Source of the DNA: Dorea_A amylophila
GTDB taxonomy: Bacteria; Bacillota; Clostridia; Lachnospirales; Lachnospiraceae
Reading direction: 5' to 3'
Length of the DNA stretch: 64,000 nt
NCBI RefSeq assembly: GCF_025567265.1
Contig: NZ_JAOQJW010000006.1
Location: forward strand, 1 to 64,000
Shown one piece after another: positions 18,105-26,822 of the stretch (its first letter is position 1; each line of letters starts with the position of its first letter). Below the pieces are notes generated by a model, which worked only from the letters and a program-made list of their open reading frames with translations, was not told the origin of the DNA and ran no database searches. A program made the position numbers and the translations under genes.

Positions 18105-20297
18105 ATGAAAGACAAAATCTTTGGCGTATTGCAAAGAGTAGGGCGCAGCTTCATGCTCCCGATCGCAATCCTCCCGGTAGCAGGATTGCTTCTCGGTCTT
18201 GGCAGCTCATTTACCAATGCCACAACCATTGCAACTTATGGACTGCAGGGAATCCTGGGAGAGGGAACAATCCTTCATTCGCTGCTGATTATTATGAACA
18301 AGGTTGGAAGTGCGATCTTCGATAACCTTCCACTGATTTTTGCCGTTGGTGTAGCCATCGGAATGGCAAAGAAGGAAAAAGAAGTTGCAGCATTATCAGC
18401 ATTGATCGCATACTTTGTTATGCATATTTCCATTAACAGTATGCTGGAAATCAGCGGGAAGATCGCAGCTGACGGAACCATTTCCAAGAATGTCCTTGAA
18501 GGAACGATCGCTTCTGTGTGTGGAATCAATACACTGCAGATGGGTGTGTTCGGCGGTATTATTGTAGGACTTGGAGTTGCGGCGCTTCATAACCGTTTCC
18601 ACAAGATTGTACTGCCAAATGCATTATCATTCTTTGGCGGTTCAAGATTCGTACCGATCATTTCAACAATTACTTATATGTTCGTCGGAATCGCAATGTA
18701 TTTCGTATGGCCGGTTGTGCAGAACGGTATCTATGCACTGGGCGGTCTGGTAACAGGAACCGGATATTTCGGAACACTGATCTTCGGTATTGTAAAACGT
18801 GCGCTGATCCCGTTCGGACTGCATCATGTGTTCTACCTTCCGTTCTGGCAGACCGCTGTCGGCGGAACGATGGAAGTTGGCGGAAAACTGATCCAGGGTG
18901 GTCAGAATATCTTCTTCGCACAGCTTGCCGATTCTGCCAATATTACACATTTCAGCGCGGATGCGACAAGATATTTCTCCGGTGAGTTCATCTTCATGAT
19001 CTTCGGACTTCCGGGAGCGGCACTTGCTATGTACCGTACGGCAAAACCAGAAAAGAAAAAAGCGGCAGGCGGACTGCTTCTTTCCGCAGCACTGACATGT
19101 ATGTTAACAGGTATCACAGAGCCTCTGGAGTTCTCGTTCCTGTTTGTGGCACCGGTTCTGTTCGCAGTACAGGTTGTACTTGCAGGTAGTGCATACATGA
19201 TTGCACATATCCTGAATATTGCAGTAGGACTGACATTCTCCGGCGGATTCTTAGATCTTCTGTTATTCGGTATCCTTCAGGGAAATGCGAAGACAAGCTG
19301 GATCAGAATCATTCCGGTAGGAATTATCTATTTCTTCCTGTATTACTTTATCTTCTCATTCCTGATCAAGAAGTTAGATCTTAAGACACCGGGTCGTGAA
19401 GATGATGATGCAGAGACAAAACTTTATACAAAAGCAGATGTCAATGCCAAAAAAGCAGGAAATACAGAAGCAGGTACAGAAGGAACTTCCGAAGATTCGC
19501 TTAGTGCGGAAATTACAAGAGGACTTGGAGGCTCTGCGAATATCGAAGACGTAGACTGCTGTGCGACAAGACTTCGTTGTACGGTAAGCAATGCAGATCT
19601 GGTAAATGACGGAATTTTGAAAGCAACAGGTGCATCCGGCGTGGTCCATCGCGGACAGGGTGTACAGATCATTTACGGACCGGGTGTGACGGTTATTAAG
19701 GCGAACCTGGAAGACTATCTGGAACATGCGCCAAAAGAGCTGTATGAGCCTCAGAAAGACGCAGAAAGTACTGGTCAGAACATATCAGAAGATGATAAAA
19801 TAGAAACCAAAGCAGAAGAAAAGAAAATTGTAGATACAATCGTGATCTCAAGTCCGATCACAGGAGTTGCGGCAGACCTTTCCACAACGCCGGACGAAGC
19901 ATTTGCCGGACGTATGATGGGTGACGGTGCTGTTGTAACACCGGAAGATGCGATCGTAAGAGCACCGGAAGATGGAGAAGTATGCTTCGTATTCGATACC
20001 AAGCATGCGATCGGATTCATGACAGAGTCCGGAGTGAGCCTTCTGATCCATGTCGGTATTGATACCGTAAAACTGGACGGAAAAGGATTCGAATGCTTCG
20101 TTGAGAACGGACAGACGGTGAAGAAGGGTGATCCGATGCTGAAGTTGGATCTGGATTACCTGAAAGCAAATGCACCATCGGTAGCATCACCGGTTCTCTG
20201 TACAGAGCTTGAAGATAACCAGAAGATCCGCCTTCTGAATGAGGGAGAGATCAAGGCAGGAGATGAGCTTTTCGCAATTGATATCTACGAAGCGTAA
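18105..20297 (+). CDS. PTS glucose/N-acetylglucosamine-family EIICBA permease
   Basis: Membrane phosphotransferase transporter that imports and phosphorylates a hexose. Domain order: EIIC (residues about 1-430, roughly ten membrane helices, GITEPLEFSF loop), an acidic linker, EIIB (about 460-545, DCCATRLRC; the phosphorylated Cys is probably 486) and EIIA (about 590-730, SLLIHVGIDT with His649). The length of 730 aa fits PtsG/NagE. The start at 18105 has AAAGGAG; the frame reaches further up without a site. The sugar could be glucose, GlcNAc or a related hexose. It is controlled by the leader at 17950-18038 and the antiterminator gene that follows. Confidence 0.93.
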   Translation: MKDKIFGVLQRVGRSFMLPIAILPVAGLLLGLGSSFTNATTIATYGLQGILGEGTILHSLLIIMNKVGSAIFDNLPLIFAVGVAIGMAKKEKEVAALSALIAYFVMHISINSMLEISGKIAADGTISKNVLEGTIASVCGINTLQMGVFGGIIVGLGVAALHNRFHKIVLPNALSFFGGSRFVPIISTITYMFVGIAMYFVWPVVQNGIYALGGLVTGTGYFGTLIFGIVKRALIPFGLHHVFYLPFWQTAVGGTMEVGGKLIQGGQNIFFAQLADSANITHFSADATRYFSGEFIFMIFGLPGAALAMYRTAKPEKKKAAGGLLLSAALTCMLTGITEPLEFSFLFVAPVLFAVQVVLAGSAYMIAHILNIAVGLTFSGGFLDLLLFGILQGNAKTSWIRIIPVGIIYFFLYYFIFSFLIKKLDLKTPGREDDDAETKLYTKADVNAKKAGNTEAGTEGTSEDSLSAEITRGLGGSANIEDVDCCATRLRCTVSNADLVNDGILKATGASGVVHRGQGVQIIYGPGVTVIKANLEDYLEHAPKELYEPQKDAESTGQNISEDDKIETKAEEKKIVDTIVISSPITGVAADLSTTPDEAFAGRMMGDGAVVTPEDAIVRAPEDGEVCFVFDTKHAIGFMTESGVSLLIHVGIDTVKLDGKGFECFVENGQTVKKGDPMLKLDLDYLKANAPSVASPVLCTELEDNQKIRLLNEGEIKAGDELFAIDIYEA

Positions 20298-20328
20298 AAG
20301 AATGTAATGTGGAGATACAAGTGGGGAT

Positions 20329-21174
20329 ATGATGTACAGGATAGAGAAAGTTTTAAATCATAATACCGTAATAGCCATCCATCAGGACGATCATAAAGAA
20401 GTCCTGATCATGGGAAAGGGAGTAGGATTCGGCAGAAAAGTTGCAGAAAGAATCAAAGTAAGACCAGAAGACCGTTTATATTCTCTCCAAAAATATAAAG
20501 AGCGGGGCGGGGCAAAAGAAATCGTAAAGTCTATCGCACCGGAATTTCTGGAACTGACGAATGCTGTGCTCGACGAGGCTGAAAAGGTATTTGGGAAGAT
20601 TGACCGTATGGTACTATTCCCACTTGCAGACCATATTGCATTTGCAGTAAAACGTATTCAGAATCATGAGCAGATCAGTAATCCGCTCACAGAAGACATC
20701 CGTGTGTTATTCCATATGGAATTCAAGGTGGCGGAAAGTATCCGGCCTCTTTTGAAAAAGCAGTTTCAGATCGATATAGAAGACGACGAGATCGGATATG
20801 TGGCACTTCATATCCATTCGGCAATAGAAGACGAGAAAGTATCACAGGCAATGCAGATGGCAAGATCTGTCAGGGAATGCATCAGTATGGTAGAAGAAGC
20901 GATCGGAAAACCAATCGATATTGCATCATTATCTTACAACCGTCTGATGAATCATATCCGTTATATGGTGGCAAGAGCCTTGAGCGGTGAGAAGCTGAAG
21001 GTGAATATGAACGACTATATGGAAGTGAAATTCCCGGAATCTTTTGGGATGGCACAAGTTATCTGCGACCAGGTAGGTACGAGTCTGGGAGTAAAGCTGG
21101 AAGAAGTAGAGACAGGATATCTGGCAATGCATATTGAAAGAGTTGCCAATGACGAACGTGAAATAGAAGAATAG
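20329..21174 (+). CDS. BglG/LicT-type transcription antiterminator
   Basis: RNA-binding antiterminator of 281 aa. Residues 1-55 form the CAT RNA-binding domain (YRIEKVLNHNTVIAI...KGVGFGRK), followed by two PTS regulation domains (about 65-170 and 175-280). The conserved histidines are visible in LADHIAFAVKR and ALHIHSAIE (PRD1) and in MNHIRYMVARA and AMHIERVAN (PRD2). The ATG at 20329 is followed by a second one at 20332; either may be used. It probably binds the RAT-like leader of the PTS gene. The PRDs would be phosphorylated by HPr and by the EII. Confidence 0.93.
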   Translation: MMYRIEKVLNHNTVIAIHQDDHKEVLIMGKGVGFGRKVAERIKVRPEDRLYSLQKYKERGGAKEIVKSIAPEFLELTNAVLDEAEKVFGKIDRMVLFPLADHIAFAVKRIQNHEQISNPLTEDIRVLFHMEFKVAESIRPLLKKQFQIDIEDDEIGYVALHIHSAIEDEKVSQAMQMARSVRECISMVEEAIGKPIDIASLSYNRLMNHIRYMVARALSGEKLKVNMNDYMEVKFPESFGMAQVICDQVGTSLGVKLEEVETGYLAMHIERVANDEREIEE

Positions 21175-21250
21175 TACACTTCGGAAAAAAAGCGGAAAAT
21201 ACACAAAAATAAGTTTTTTTGAAAAAAATAAAAAAAATTCAAAAAAACAC

Positions 21251-21279
21251 TTGCAAAAGATATTGTGTTATGATATTAT
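21251..21279 (+). promoter_or_regulatory. Promoter of the tRNA cluster
   Basis: TTGCAA (21251-21256) and TATTAT (21274-21279) are 17 bp apart, 51 bp before the first tRNA. Confidence 0.7.
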
Positions 21280-21330
21280 AAATCTCGGTCACGCAAGAGA
21301 AATAAAAACACGAAGCAGTGACTGAGATAT

Positions 21331-21402
21331 GGCTCCATGGTCAAGCGGTTAAGACATCGCCCTTTCACGGCGGTAACACGGGTTCGATTCCCGTTGGAGT
21401 CA
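21331..21402 (+). tRNA. tRNA-Glu (UUC)
   Basis: Cloverleaf with acceptor GGCTCCA/TGGAGTC, anticodon loop CTTTCAC giving UUC, and T arm GGGTTCGATTCCC. CCA is not encoded. Confidence 0.96.
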
Positions 21403-21425
21403 TTACCTAAGTAATTAGGTAAAAT

Positions 21426-21498
21426 GCCGATGTGGCTCAATTGGCAGAGCAGCTGATTTGTAATCAGCAGGTTATCGGTTCGAGTCCGATCATCGGCT
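21426..21498 (+). tRNA. tRNA-Thr (UGU)
   Basis: Acceptor GCCGATG/CATCGGC, anticodon TGT in ATTTGTAAT, and T arm with GGTTCGAGTCC. CCA is not encoded. Confidence 0.95.
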
Positions 21499-21524
21499 TA
21501 GTCCTTACGGGACTTAAAGATTTT

Positions 21525-21598
21525 GGACCTTTAGCTCAGTTGGTTAGAGCAATCGGCTCATAACCGATCGGTCCTGGGTTCGAGTCCCCGAAGGTCCA
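21525..21598 (+). tRNA. tRNA-Met (CAU), elongator type
   Basis: Acceptor GGACCTT/AAGGTCC is fully paired, so this is not an initiator tRNA. The anticodon is CAT in GGCTCATAACC. A lysidine-modified Ile tRNA with the same anticodon cannot be excluded by eye, but elongator Met is more likely. Confidence 0.88.
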
Positions 21599-21604
21599 TG
21601 AAAT

Positions 21605-21678
21605 GGCCCAGTGGCTCAGTTGGTTAGAGCGCCGCCCTGTCACGGCGGAGGTCGAGAGTTCGAGTCTCTTCTGGGTCG
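21605..21678 (+). tRNA. tRNA-Asp (GUC)
   Basis: Acceptor GGCCCAG/CTGGGTC, anticodon GTC in CCTGTCACG, discriminator G, and T arm GAGTTCGAGTCTC. Confidence 0.96.
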
Positions 21679-21722
21679 CTTGCTTGTCACTTTTAGTGAG
21701 CAGGCGATAAACAATTAAATAT

Positions 21723-21795
21723 GGGATCATAGCTCAGCTGGGAGAGCATCTGCCTTACAAGCAGAGGGTCATAGGTTCGAGCCCTATTGGTCCCA
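21723..21795 (+). tRNA. tRNA-Val (UAC)
   Basis: Acceptor GGGATCA/TGGTCCC, anticodon TAC in CCTTACAAG, discriminator A, and T arm TAGGTTCGAGCCCTA. Confidence 0.96.
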
Positions 21796-21797
21796 TT

Positions 21798-21819
21798 TCG
21801 TGATAGTAAGTTATCACGA
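21798..21819 (+). terminator. Hairpin after the tRNA cluster
   Basis: TCGTGATA (21798-21805) pairs with TATCACGA (21812-21819), followed by TTT. It is a likely terminator of the tRNA transcript. Two more small hairpins (ATGCTTCGCAT and ACTCCTTCGGAGT) follow before the gap. Confidence 0.5.
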
Positions 21820-21894
21820 TTTGCAAGTAGTGTAATCACGAAATGTGACGCGATGCTTCGCATCGATGCACACAACTCCTTCGGAGTTGGCGCG

Positions 21895-22180
21895 NNNNNN
21901 NNNNNNNNNNNNNNNNNNNNNNNNNNNNNNNNNNNNNNNNNNNNNNNNNNNNNNNNNNNNNNNNNNNNNNNNNNNNNNNNNNNNNNNNNNNNNNNNNNNN
22001 NNNNNNNNNNNNNNNNNNNNNNNNNNNNNNNNNNNNNNNNNNNNNNNNNNNNNNNNNNNNNNNNNNNNNNNNNNNNNNNNNNNNNNNNNNNNNNNNNNNN
22101 NNNNNNNNNNNNNNNNNNNNNNNNNNNNNNNNNNNNNNNNNNNNNNNNNNNNNNNNNNNNNNNNNNNNNNNNNNNNNNNN
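21895..22180. other. Assembly gap (run of N)
   Basis: 286 undetermined bases. Any gene spanning this interval is unreadable. Reading frames that run through it are artefacts. Confidence 0.99.
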
Positions 22181-22320
22181 CCAACAGTGGCTGGATGTCA
22201 ATTGCTTTTACACCAGCATCAAAAAGCATCGAGGCGTTGGTAAAGCGGATTTTGTTCTTTCATTTTTCTCAGAATAGCAATTCCGGCTTCTGGAAGTTTT
22301 TCGGTGCGTATGCTGTAAAA
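22181..22320 (-). pseudogene. Broken minus-strand coding fragment cut by the gap (unrecognised)
   Basis: The minus strand reads YSIRTEKLPEAGIAILRKMK and then, after a stop, continues in another frame as MLFDAGVKAIDIQPLL up to the gap. Codon use looks protein-like but I do not recognise the family. The change of frame suggests a pseudogene or sequence error next to the gap. From 22321 to 22548 I see no gene, only the tail-side flank of the AraC gene. Confidence 0.3.
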
Positions 22321-22548
22321 AGGATTGCCAGCACTAATCTATGGCGAACAAGGAGTGAGTTCGTTGCCGATATAGGACATTACAGGAGAACACATAGATA
22401 CAGATAATGAGTATATGTATTATTATTCGGTTGAGTTTGTAAAATAAGAATAGCAAAAAGAGAGAAGAGGATGCCATGGAATCGTTGATTTGATGATTCC
22501 GTGGCATCCTCTTTTGGAGGGGAAACTGGATTTATGATATTGTGGATT

Positions 22549-23412
22549 TTAGAACTTGTTTCTTATCTTTCGGTACTCTCTTGGGGAATATCCTTTCAGC
22601 TTGTGAAAAAGCCGGCTGAAATAAAGCTGGTTATCATATCCGACAATCTTAGAAATCTCATTGATGGAATAAGTTGTTGTTTCAAGTAACATCTGGGCAT
22701 TGTTAATTCGGATTCCCACAATAAACTGCATTGGTGTAGAACCTGTGTATTTTTTGAAGTTTCGGATAAACCAGCTGACACTCATTCCACGTGAGGCAGC
22801 ATAATCATCTATGCTAATATTCTGGTTATAATTTTCACTAAAAAAGGTAACTGCGTTATCCATCTCGTGATCCAGGTATTCATTTTTCGAGATATGTTCC
22901 CTGATCAGTTCCCGATGAAAGATGATAAGAAGATGACGGAGCAGAAGGACAAGCATTTCCTCATAATTATCTTGGCAACGCTGAAGCTCGATGATAATAC
23001 GCTTGAAAATCTGTTCGTATTCCATAGAGGTTCCGACCTGAAATACACGCTCTTTATCCAGGAATCCATATTGCCGTAGGATATTTTTTACATTGTTGCC
23101 TGTAAAATGAATCCAGTATACTTCTGTTTTATCTTTTCCATAATATTCATATTTCTGAAGTTCCTTCGGTCTGTACAGTACAATATTACCGGCGGGGACA
23201 ATCGTTTCGTTATCCACATTGTCAAAATGAAAATGCCCACAACCAGCAGTGATATAGATAATCTGATAATCCAGGCGTCCCCTTGGACGGTAGGTTGGTA
23301 ACTTTGGATGGCTGGAAAGGCGGTAAGTACCGCAACTTCCTACAACCAGTGGGTGACTTTTGTCTTTGAAATCCATATGGGAGTGGTTTAAATAACCGGT
23401 ATTCATATACAT
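22549..23412 (-). CDS. AraC-family regulator of the beta-galactoside locus
   Basis: Regulator of 287 aa. Residues about 20-170 form an AraC_binding cupin-like sugar domain (YITAGCGHFHFD, IVLYRPKELQKYEY), and residues about 185-285 hold two helix-turn-helix units (SIDDYAASRGMSVSWFIRNF; ISKIVGYDNQLYFSRLFHK). It is divergent from the beta-galactosidase gene with 203 bp between them and is its likely activator. AGAGGTG precedes the ATG. The intergenic region carries TAGACAT-like motifs also present before the transporter gene. Confidence 0.92.
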   Translation of the reverse strand: MYMNTGYLNHSHMDFKDKSHPLVVGSCGTYRLSSHPKLPTYRPRGRLDYQIIYITAGCGHFHFDNVDNETIVPAGNIVLYRPKELQKYEYYGKDKTEVYWIHFTGNNVKNILRQYGFLDKERVFQVGTSMEYEQIFKRIIIELQRCQDNYEEMLVLLLRHLLIIFHRELIREHISKNEYLDHEMDNAVTFFSENYNQNISIDDYAASRGMSVSWFIRNFKKYTGSTPMQFIVGIRINNAQMLLETTTYSINEISKIVGYDNQLYFSRLFHKLKGYSPREYRKIRNKF

Positions 23413-23466
23413 ATGGTAGCACCTCTTTTCCTTTTTTTTGGTTATTGTATCATTTAGTGCATATTT

Positions 23467-23489
23467 TGTCTAATCCAATTCATAGACAT
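23467..23489. promoter_or_regulatory. Paired TAGACA motifs between AraC regulator and lacZ
   Basis: TGTCTAA (23467-23473, reverse of TTAGACA) and TAGACAT (23483-23489) lie in the divergent promoter region. The same core occurs twice at 26754-26779 before the transporter gene, suggesting binding sites of one of the two AraC regulators. Confidence 0.4.
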
Positions 23490-23615
23490 GTTTTGCAGAT
23501 TAGGATAAGATATATATAGCAAAACAGAGAAGCGTAAACATAAAAGTAAAAGACAAGGTTTGCTGTGGAAAAACAAAGTGCAAAAAAATGTATATGTATT
23601 AAAGGAGAGTTATTT

Positions 23616-26600
23616 ATGATTGTACCACGTTATTATGAGGATTTAAGCGTACTGCACGAAAACACAATGCCAGCCAGAGCCTATTATATTCCGGCATCCA
23701 GAAGAATGGATAACCTGGTGGAGCACAGGGAAGAGTCAGACCGAATGCAGTTATTGAACGGAACTTGGAAGTTCCAGTATTTTAACAGTATCTATGATGT
23801 TCAGGAACCCTTCTTTGAGAAAGATTATGATACAGAAAATTTTGATGAGATTCAGGTTCCGAGTGTATGGCAGATGGCAGGATATGACACACATCAGTAT
23901 ACAAACATCAGGTATCCGTTCCCATTTGATCCACCGTATGTACCACAGGATATTCCATGTGGAACATATGCACATACCTTTGTTTATCACAAAGATGAAA
24001 ATGCACCAAAAGCTTTCTTGAATTTTGAAGGAGTAGACAGTTGCTTTTATGTATGGATCAATGGCTCTTATGTAGGGTATAGCCAGGTTTCTCATATGAC
24101 CAGTGAGTTTGATATCACCGACCTCCTTCGGGACGGAGAGAACAGCATAGCGGTTCTGGTCATGAAGTGGTGTGATGGTTCCTATTTGGAAGATCAGGAC
24201 AAATTCCGTATGAGTGGTATTTTCCGGGATGTGTACATTTTGAAACGCCCAAAACAGGCAATCAGTGATTATCATATTAAAACAAGAATTGAGGATATGC
24301 TTGCGAAAGTAGAAATTGAAATGAAATTCTACTCTCCGTTAAATGTAAAAATTTCGATTGAAGATAGAAACGGAGCAGTTGTAGCACTAGGAAGTATTGC
24401 TGAAGAAGGAACAGCTGTATTAGAAATCGCAAGTCCGGAACTTTGGAATACAGAAAATCCATATCTATATAAACTGATTCTTGAAACAGAGAATGAAGTA
24501 ATTGTAGATCACATTGCATTAAGAAAGATAGAGATTAAAGACCAGGTTATTTATTTAAATGGACAGAAGATTAAATTCCGTGGTGTCAATCGACATGATT
24601 CTGATCCGGTTACTGGATTTACAATCAATCCGGAACAGATTACAACCGATCTTACGTTAATGAAGCAGCATAATTTTAATGCGATCCGTTCCAGCCACTA
24701 TCCGAACGCACCATTTTTCTATGAAATGTGTGACAAGTATGGATTCATGGTAATAGATGAAGCAGATATTGAAGCTCATGGTCCATTTATGATCTACAGA
24801 AAAGAAGATACTGATTACAATCGGTTCAAACGATGGAATGAGAAGATTGCAGATGATCCGGTATGGGAAGAGGCAATCGTTGATCGCGTAAAACTCATGG
24901 TGGAACGTGACAAAAACCGTTTCTGTATTGTTATGTGGTCAATGGGAAATGAGAGTGCTTATGGCTGCAACTTTGAAAAAGCACTGGAATGGACAAAGAA
25001 TTTTGATCCAGACCGCATCACACAATATGAGAGTGCAAGATACCGTAATTATGATGAAACATATGATTACAGCAATCTGGATGTGTACAGCCGGATGTAC
25101 CCAGCGCTTTCCGAAATTCAGGAATATCTGGATAAAGATGGAAGCAAACCCTTCCTTTTGGTAGAGTACTGTCACAGCATGGGAAACGGACCTGGAGATT
25201 TTGAAGATTACTTCCAGATGATTCAGGATAATGATAAAATGTGTGGCGGCTTTGTCTGGGAATGGTGTGACCATGCGATTGCTCATGGAACTGCTGAGAA
25301 TGGAAAGATTATATATGCTTATGGGGGCGACCATGGCGAAGAAATTCATGATGGCAACTTCTGTATGGATGGATTAGTATATCCGGACAGAACGGTACAT
25401 ACAGGACTTTTGGAATACAAGAATGTTTACCGCCCGGCAAGGGTTATTTCCTATGACAAAGAAAGCGGAGAACTGGTGCTTCATAACTACATGGATTTTG
25501 ATGACTTGAAAGATTATGTGAAGATCAGTTATGAACTGACGCAGGACGGGCTTGTAATCAGCAAAGGTAAACTTCCAGAAGTTTCAGCAGCACCACACAG
25601 TGAAGGAAAAATAAACCTTAAAATCAATGTGCCAGAGAGTGGAAAATGTTATTTAAAATTTATTTACCATCTGAAAAAGGAATTGCCACTGTTGGATGAA
25701 GACCATATTCTTGGATTCGATGAAATTGAGGTAAGCAAAGACGGTGCAAAATGTAAACTTGCTGAGAAATGGCTACAAAAAACAGCAGTGGACTCTGAGT
25801 TACAGGTAAATGAAAATGATACACAGATCCATATCAAGGGGCGTGAATTTGCTTATACCATAGACAAACGTACTGCACTCTTTACAGAGATGAAATTCGC
25901 AGGGCGGGAATACTTGAACCATCCGATGGAATTAAATATTTGGAGAGCTCCAACAGATAACGATATGTACATTAAGTCTGAATGGAAGAAAGCCCACTAT
26001 GATAAGGCTTACACAAGAGCCTATACGACAGAGGTTGTGCAGGGAAAACATGGTGTGAAGATTACAAGCCATGCTTCCGTTGTGGCAGAGACAGTACAGA
26101 AGATTCTTGATGTGACGATCACATGGAAAATAGAAGCTGCCGGAAAGATTGATGCAGATATTGAAGTAACGAAAGATGATGAATTTCCGGACCTGCCAAG
26201 ATTTGGTGTGAGGATGTTCCTGGATAAAAAACTTTCAGCTGCACGATACTTTGGAATGGGACCACAGGAAAGCTATTGTGACAAACATCAGGCTGCGAGC
26301 CACGGTTTGTATCAGGCAAATGTAGATGATTTGCATGAGGATTATATTCGCCCACAGGAAAATGGAAGCCGTTATGATTGTGAATATGTAGAGCTTAACA
26401 ACAGCCGATATGGAATTGTGGTCTCTGCGGAAAATGCCTTCTCATTCAATGCTTCTTATTATACGCAGGAAGAACTTGAGGAGAAAACGCATAATTATGA
26501 ACTGACAGAATCAGATAGTGTAGTATTTTGTGTTGACTATGCACTAAATGGCATTGGTTCTAACAGTTGTGGTCCAGTTGTATTGGAGCAGTACCGATTT

Positions 26601-26654
26601 GATGATGTATTATTCCGGTTCCAGTTTACACTGATACCGTATATAAAGGGATAA
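23616..26654 (+). CDS. lacZ: Beta-galactosidase, glycoside hydrolase family 2
   Basis: Cytoplasmic GH2 beta-galactosidase of 1012 aa that hydrolyses lactose and related beta-galactosides. Domain order: sugar-binding jelly roll (about 45-205), immunoglobulin-like domain (about 210-310), TIM barrel (about 315-600), then the C-terminal LacZ small domains with a Bgal_small_N region from about 735. The acid/base Glu is 446 in MGNESAYG and the nucleophile Glu is 517 in VEYCHSMGNG. No signal peptide. The start at 23616 has AAAGGAGAG; the frame extends 17 codons further without one. It is followed by a GPH transporter, consistent with uptake of the intact disaccharide. Confidence 0.95.
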   Translation: MIVPRYYEDLSVLHENTMPARAYYIPASRRMDNLVEHREESDRMQLLNGTWKFQYFNSIYDVQEPFFEKDYDTENFDEIQVPSVWQMAGYDTHQYTNIRYPFPFDPPYVPQDIPCGTYAHTFVYHKDENAPKAFLNFEGVDSCFYVWINGSYVGYSQVSHMTSEFDITDLLRDGENSIAVLVMKWCDGSYLEDQDKFRMSGIFRDVYILKRPKQAISDYHIKTRIEDMLAKVEIEMKFYSPLNVKISIEDRNGAVVALGSIAEEGTAVLEIASPELWNTENPYLYKLILETENEVIVDHIALRKIEIKDQVIYLNGQKIKFRGVNRHDSDPVTGFTINPEQITTDLTLMKQHNFNAIRSSHYPNAPFFYEMCDKYGFMVIDEADIEAHGPFMIYRKEDTDYNRFKRWNEKIADDPVWEEAIVDRVKLMVERDKNRFCIVMWSMGNESAYGCNFEKALEWTKNFDPDRITQYESARYRNYDETYDYSNLDVYSRMYPALSEIQEYLDKDGSKPFLLVEYCHSMGNGPGDFEDYFQMIQDNDKMCGGFVWEWCDHAIAHGTAENGKIIYAYGGDHGEEIHDGNFCMDGLVYPDRTVHTGLLEYKNVYRPARVISYDKESGELVLHNYMDFDDLKDYVKISYELTQDGLVISKGKLPEVSAAPHSEGKINLKINVPESGKCYLKFIYHLKKELPLLDEDHILGFDEIEVSKDGAKCKLAEKWLQKTAVDSELQVNENDTQIHIKGREFAYTIDKRTALFTEMKFAGREYLNHPMELNIWRAPTDNDMYIKSEWKKAHYDKAYTRAYTTEVVQGKHGVKITSHASVVAETVQKILDVTITWKIEAAGKIDADIEVTKDDEFPDLPRFGVRMFLDKKLSAARYFGMGPQESYCDKHQAASHGLYQANVDDLHEDYIRPQENGSRYDCEYVELNNSRYGIVVSAENAFSFNASYYTQEELEEKTHNYELTESDSVVFCVDYALNGIGSNSCGPVVLEQYRFDDVLFRFQFTLIPYIKG

Positions 26655-26748
26655 TAAAGTTTCATGTAACCCGTAAACAAGGAAAGAGAGTCTGATTGTT
26701 ATGTAAAGTCCGGATATACAGAGCAATCAGACAAAACAGAGAAAAAAC

Positions 26749-26790
26749 TAGAATTAGACATCATACTCTGTTAGACATCTTGAAATTCTA
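26749..26790. promoter_or_regulatory. Direct TTAGACATC repeats inside an inverted repeat, before the transporter gene
   Basis: TTAGACATC occurs at 26754-26762 and 26771-26779, 17 bp apart start to start, flanked by TAGAATT (26749-26755) and AATTCTA (26784-26790). Direct repeats near two-turn spacing are typical AraC-family sites. The start codon of the transporter lies 33 bp downstream. Confidence 0.5.
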
Positions 26791-26822
26791 AGTGCGATGA
26801 AGATGAGGAGCAAAGAAATTCG

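Noticed and set aside
21693..22407. Long open frames through the tRNA-Val gene and the gap
   Set aside because: They exist only because the N run contains no stop codons.
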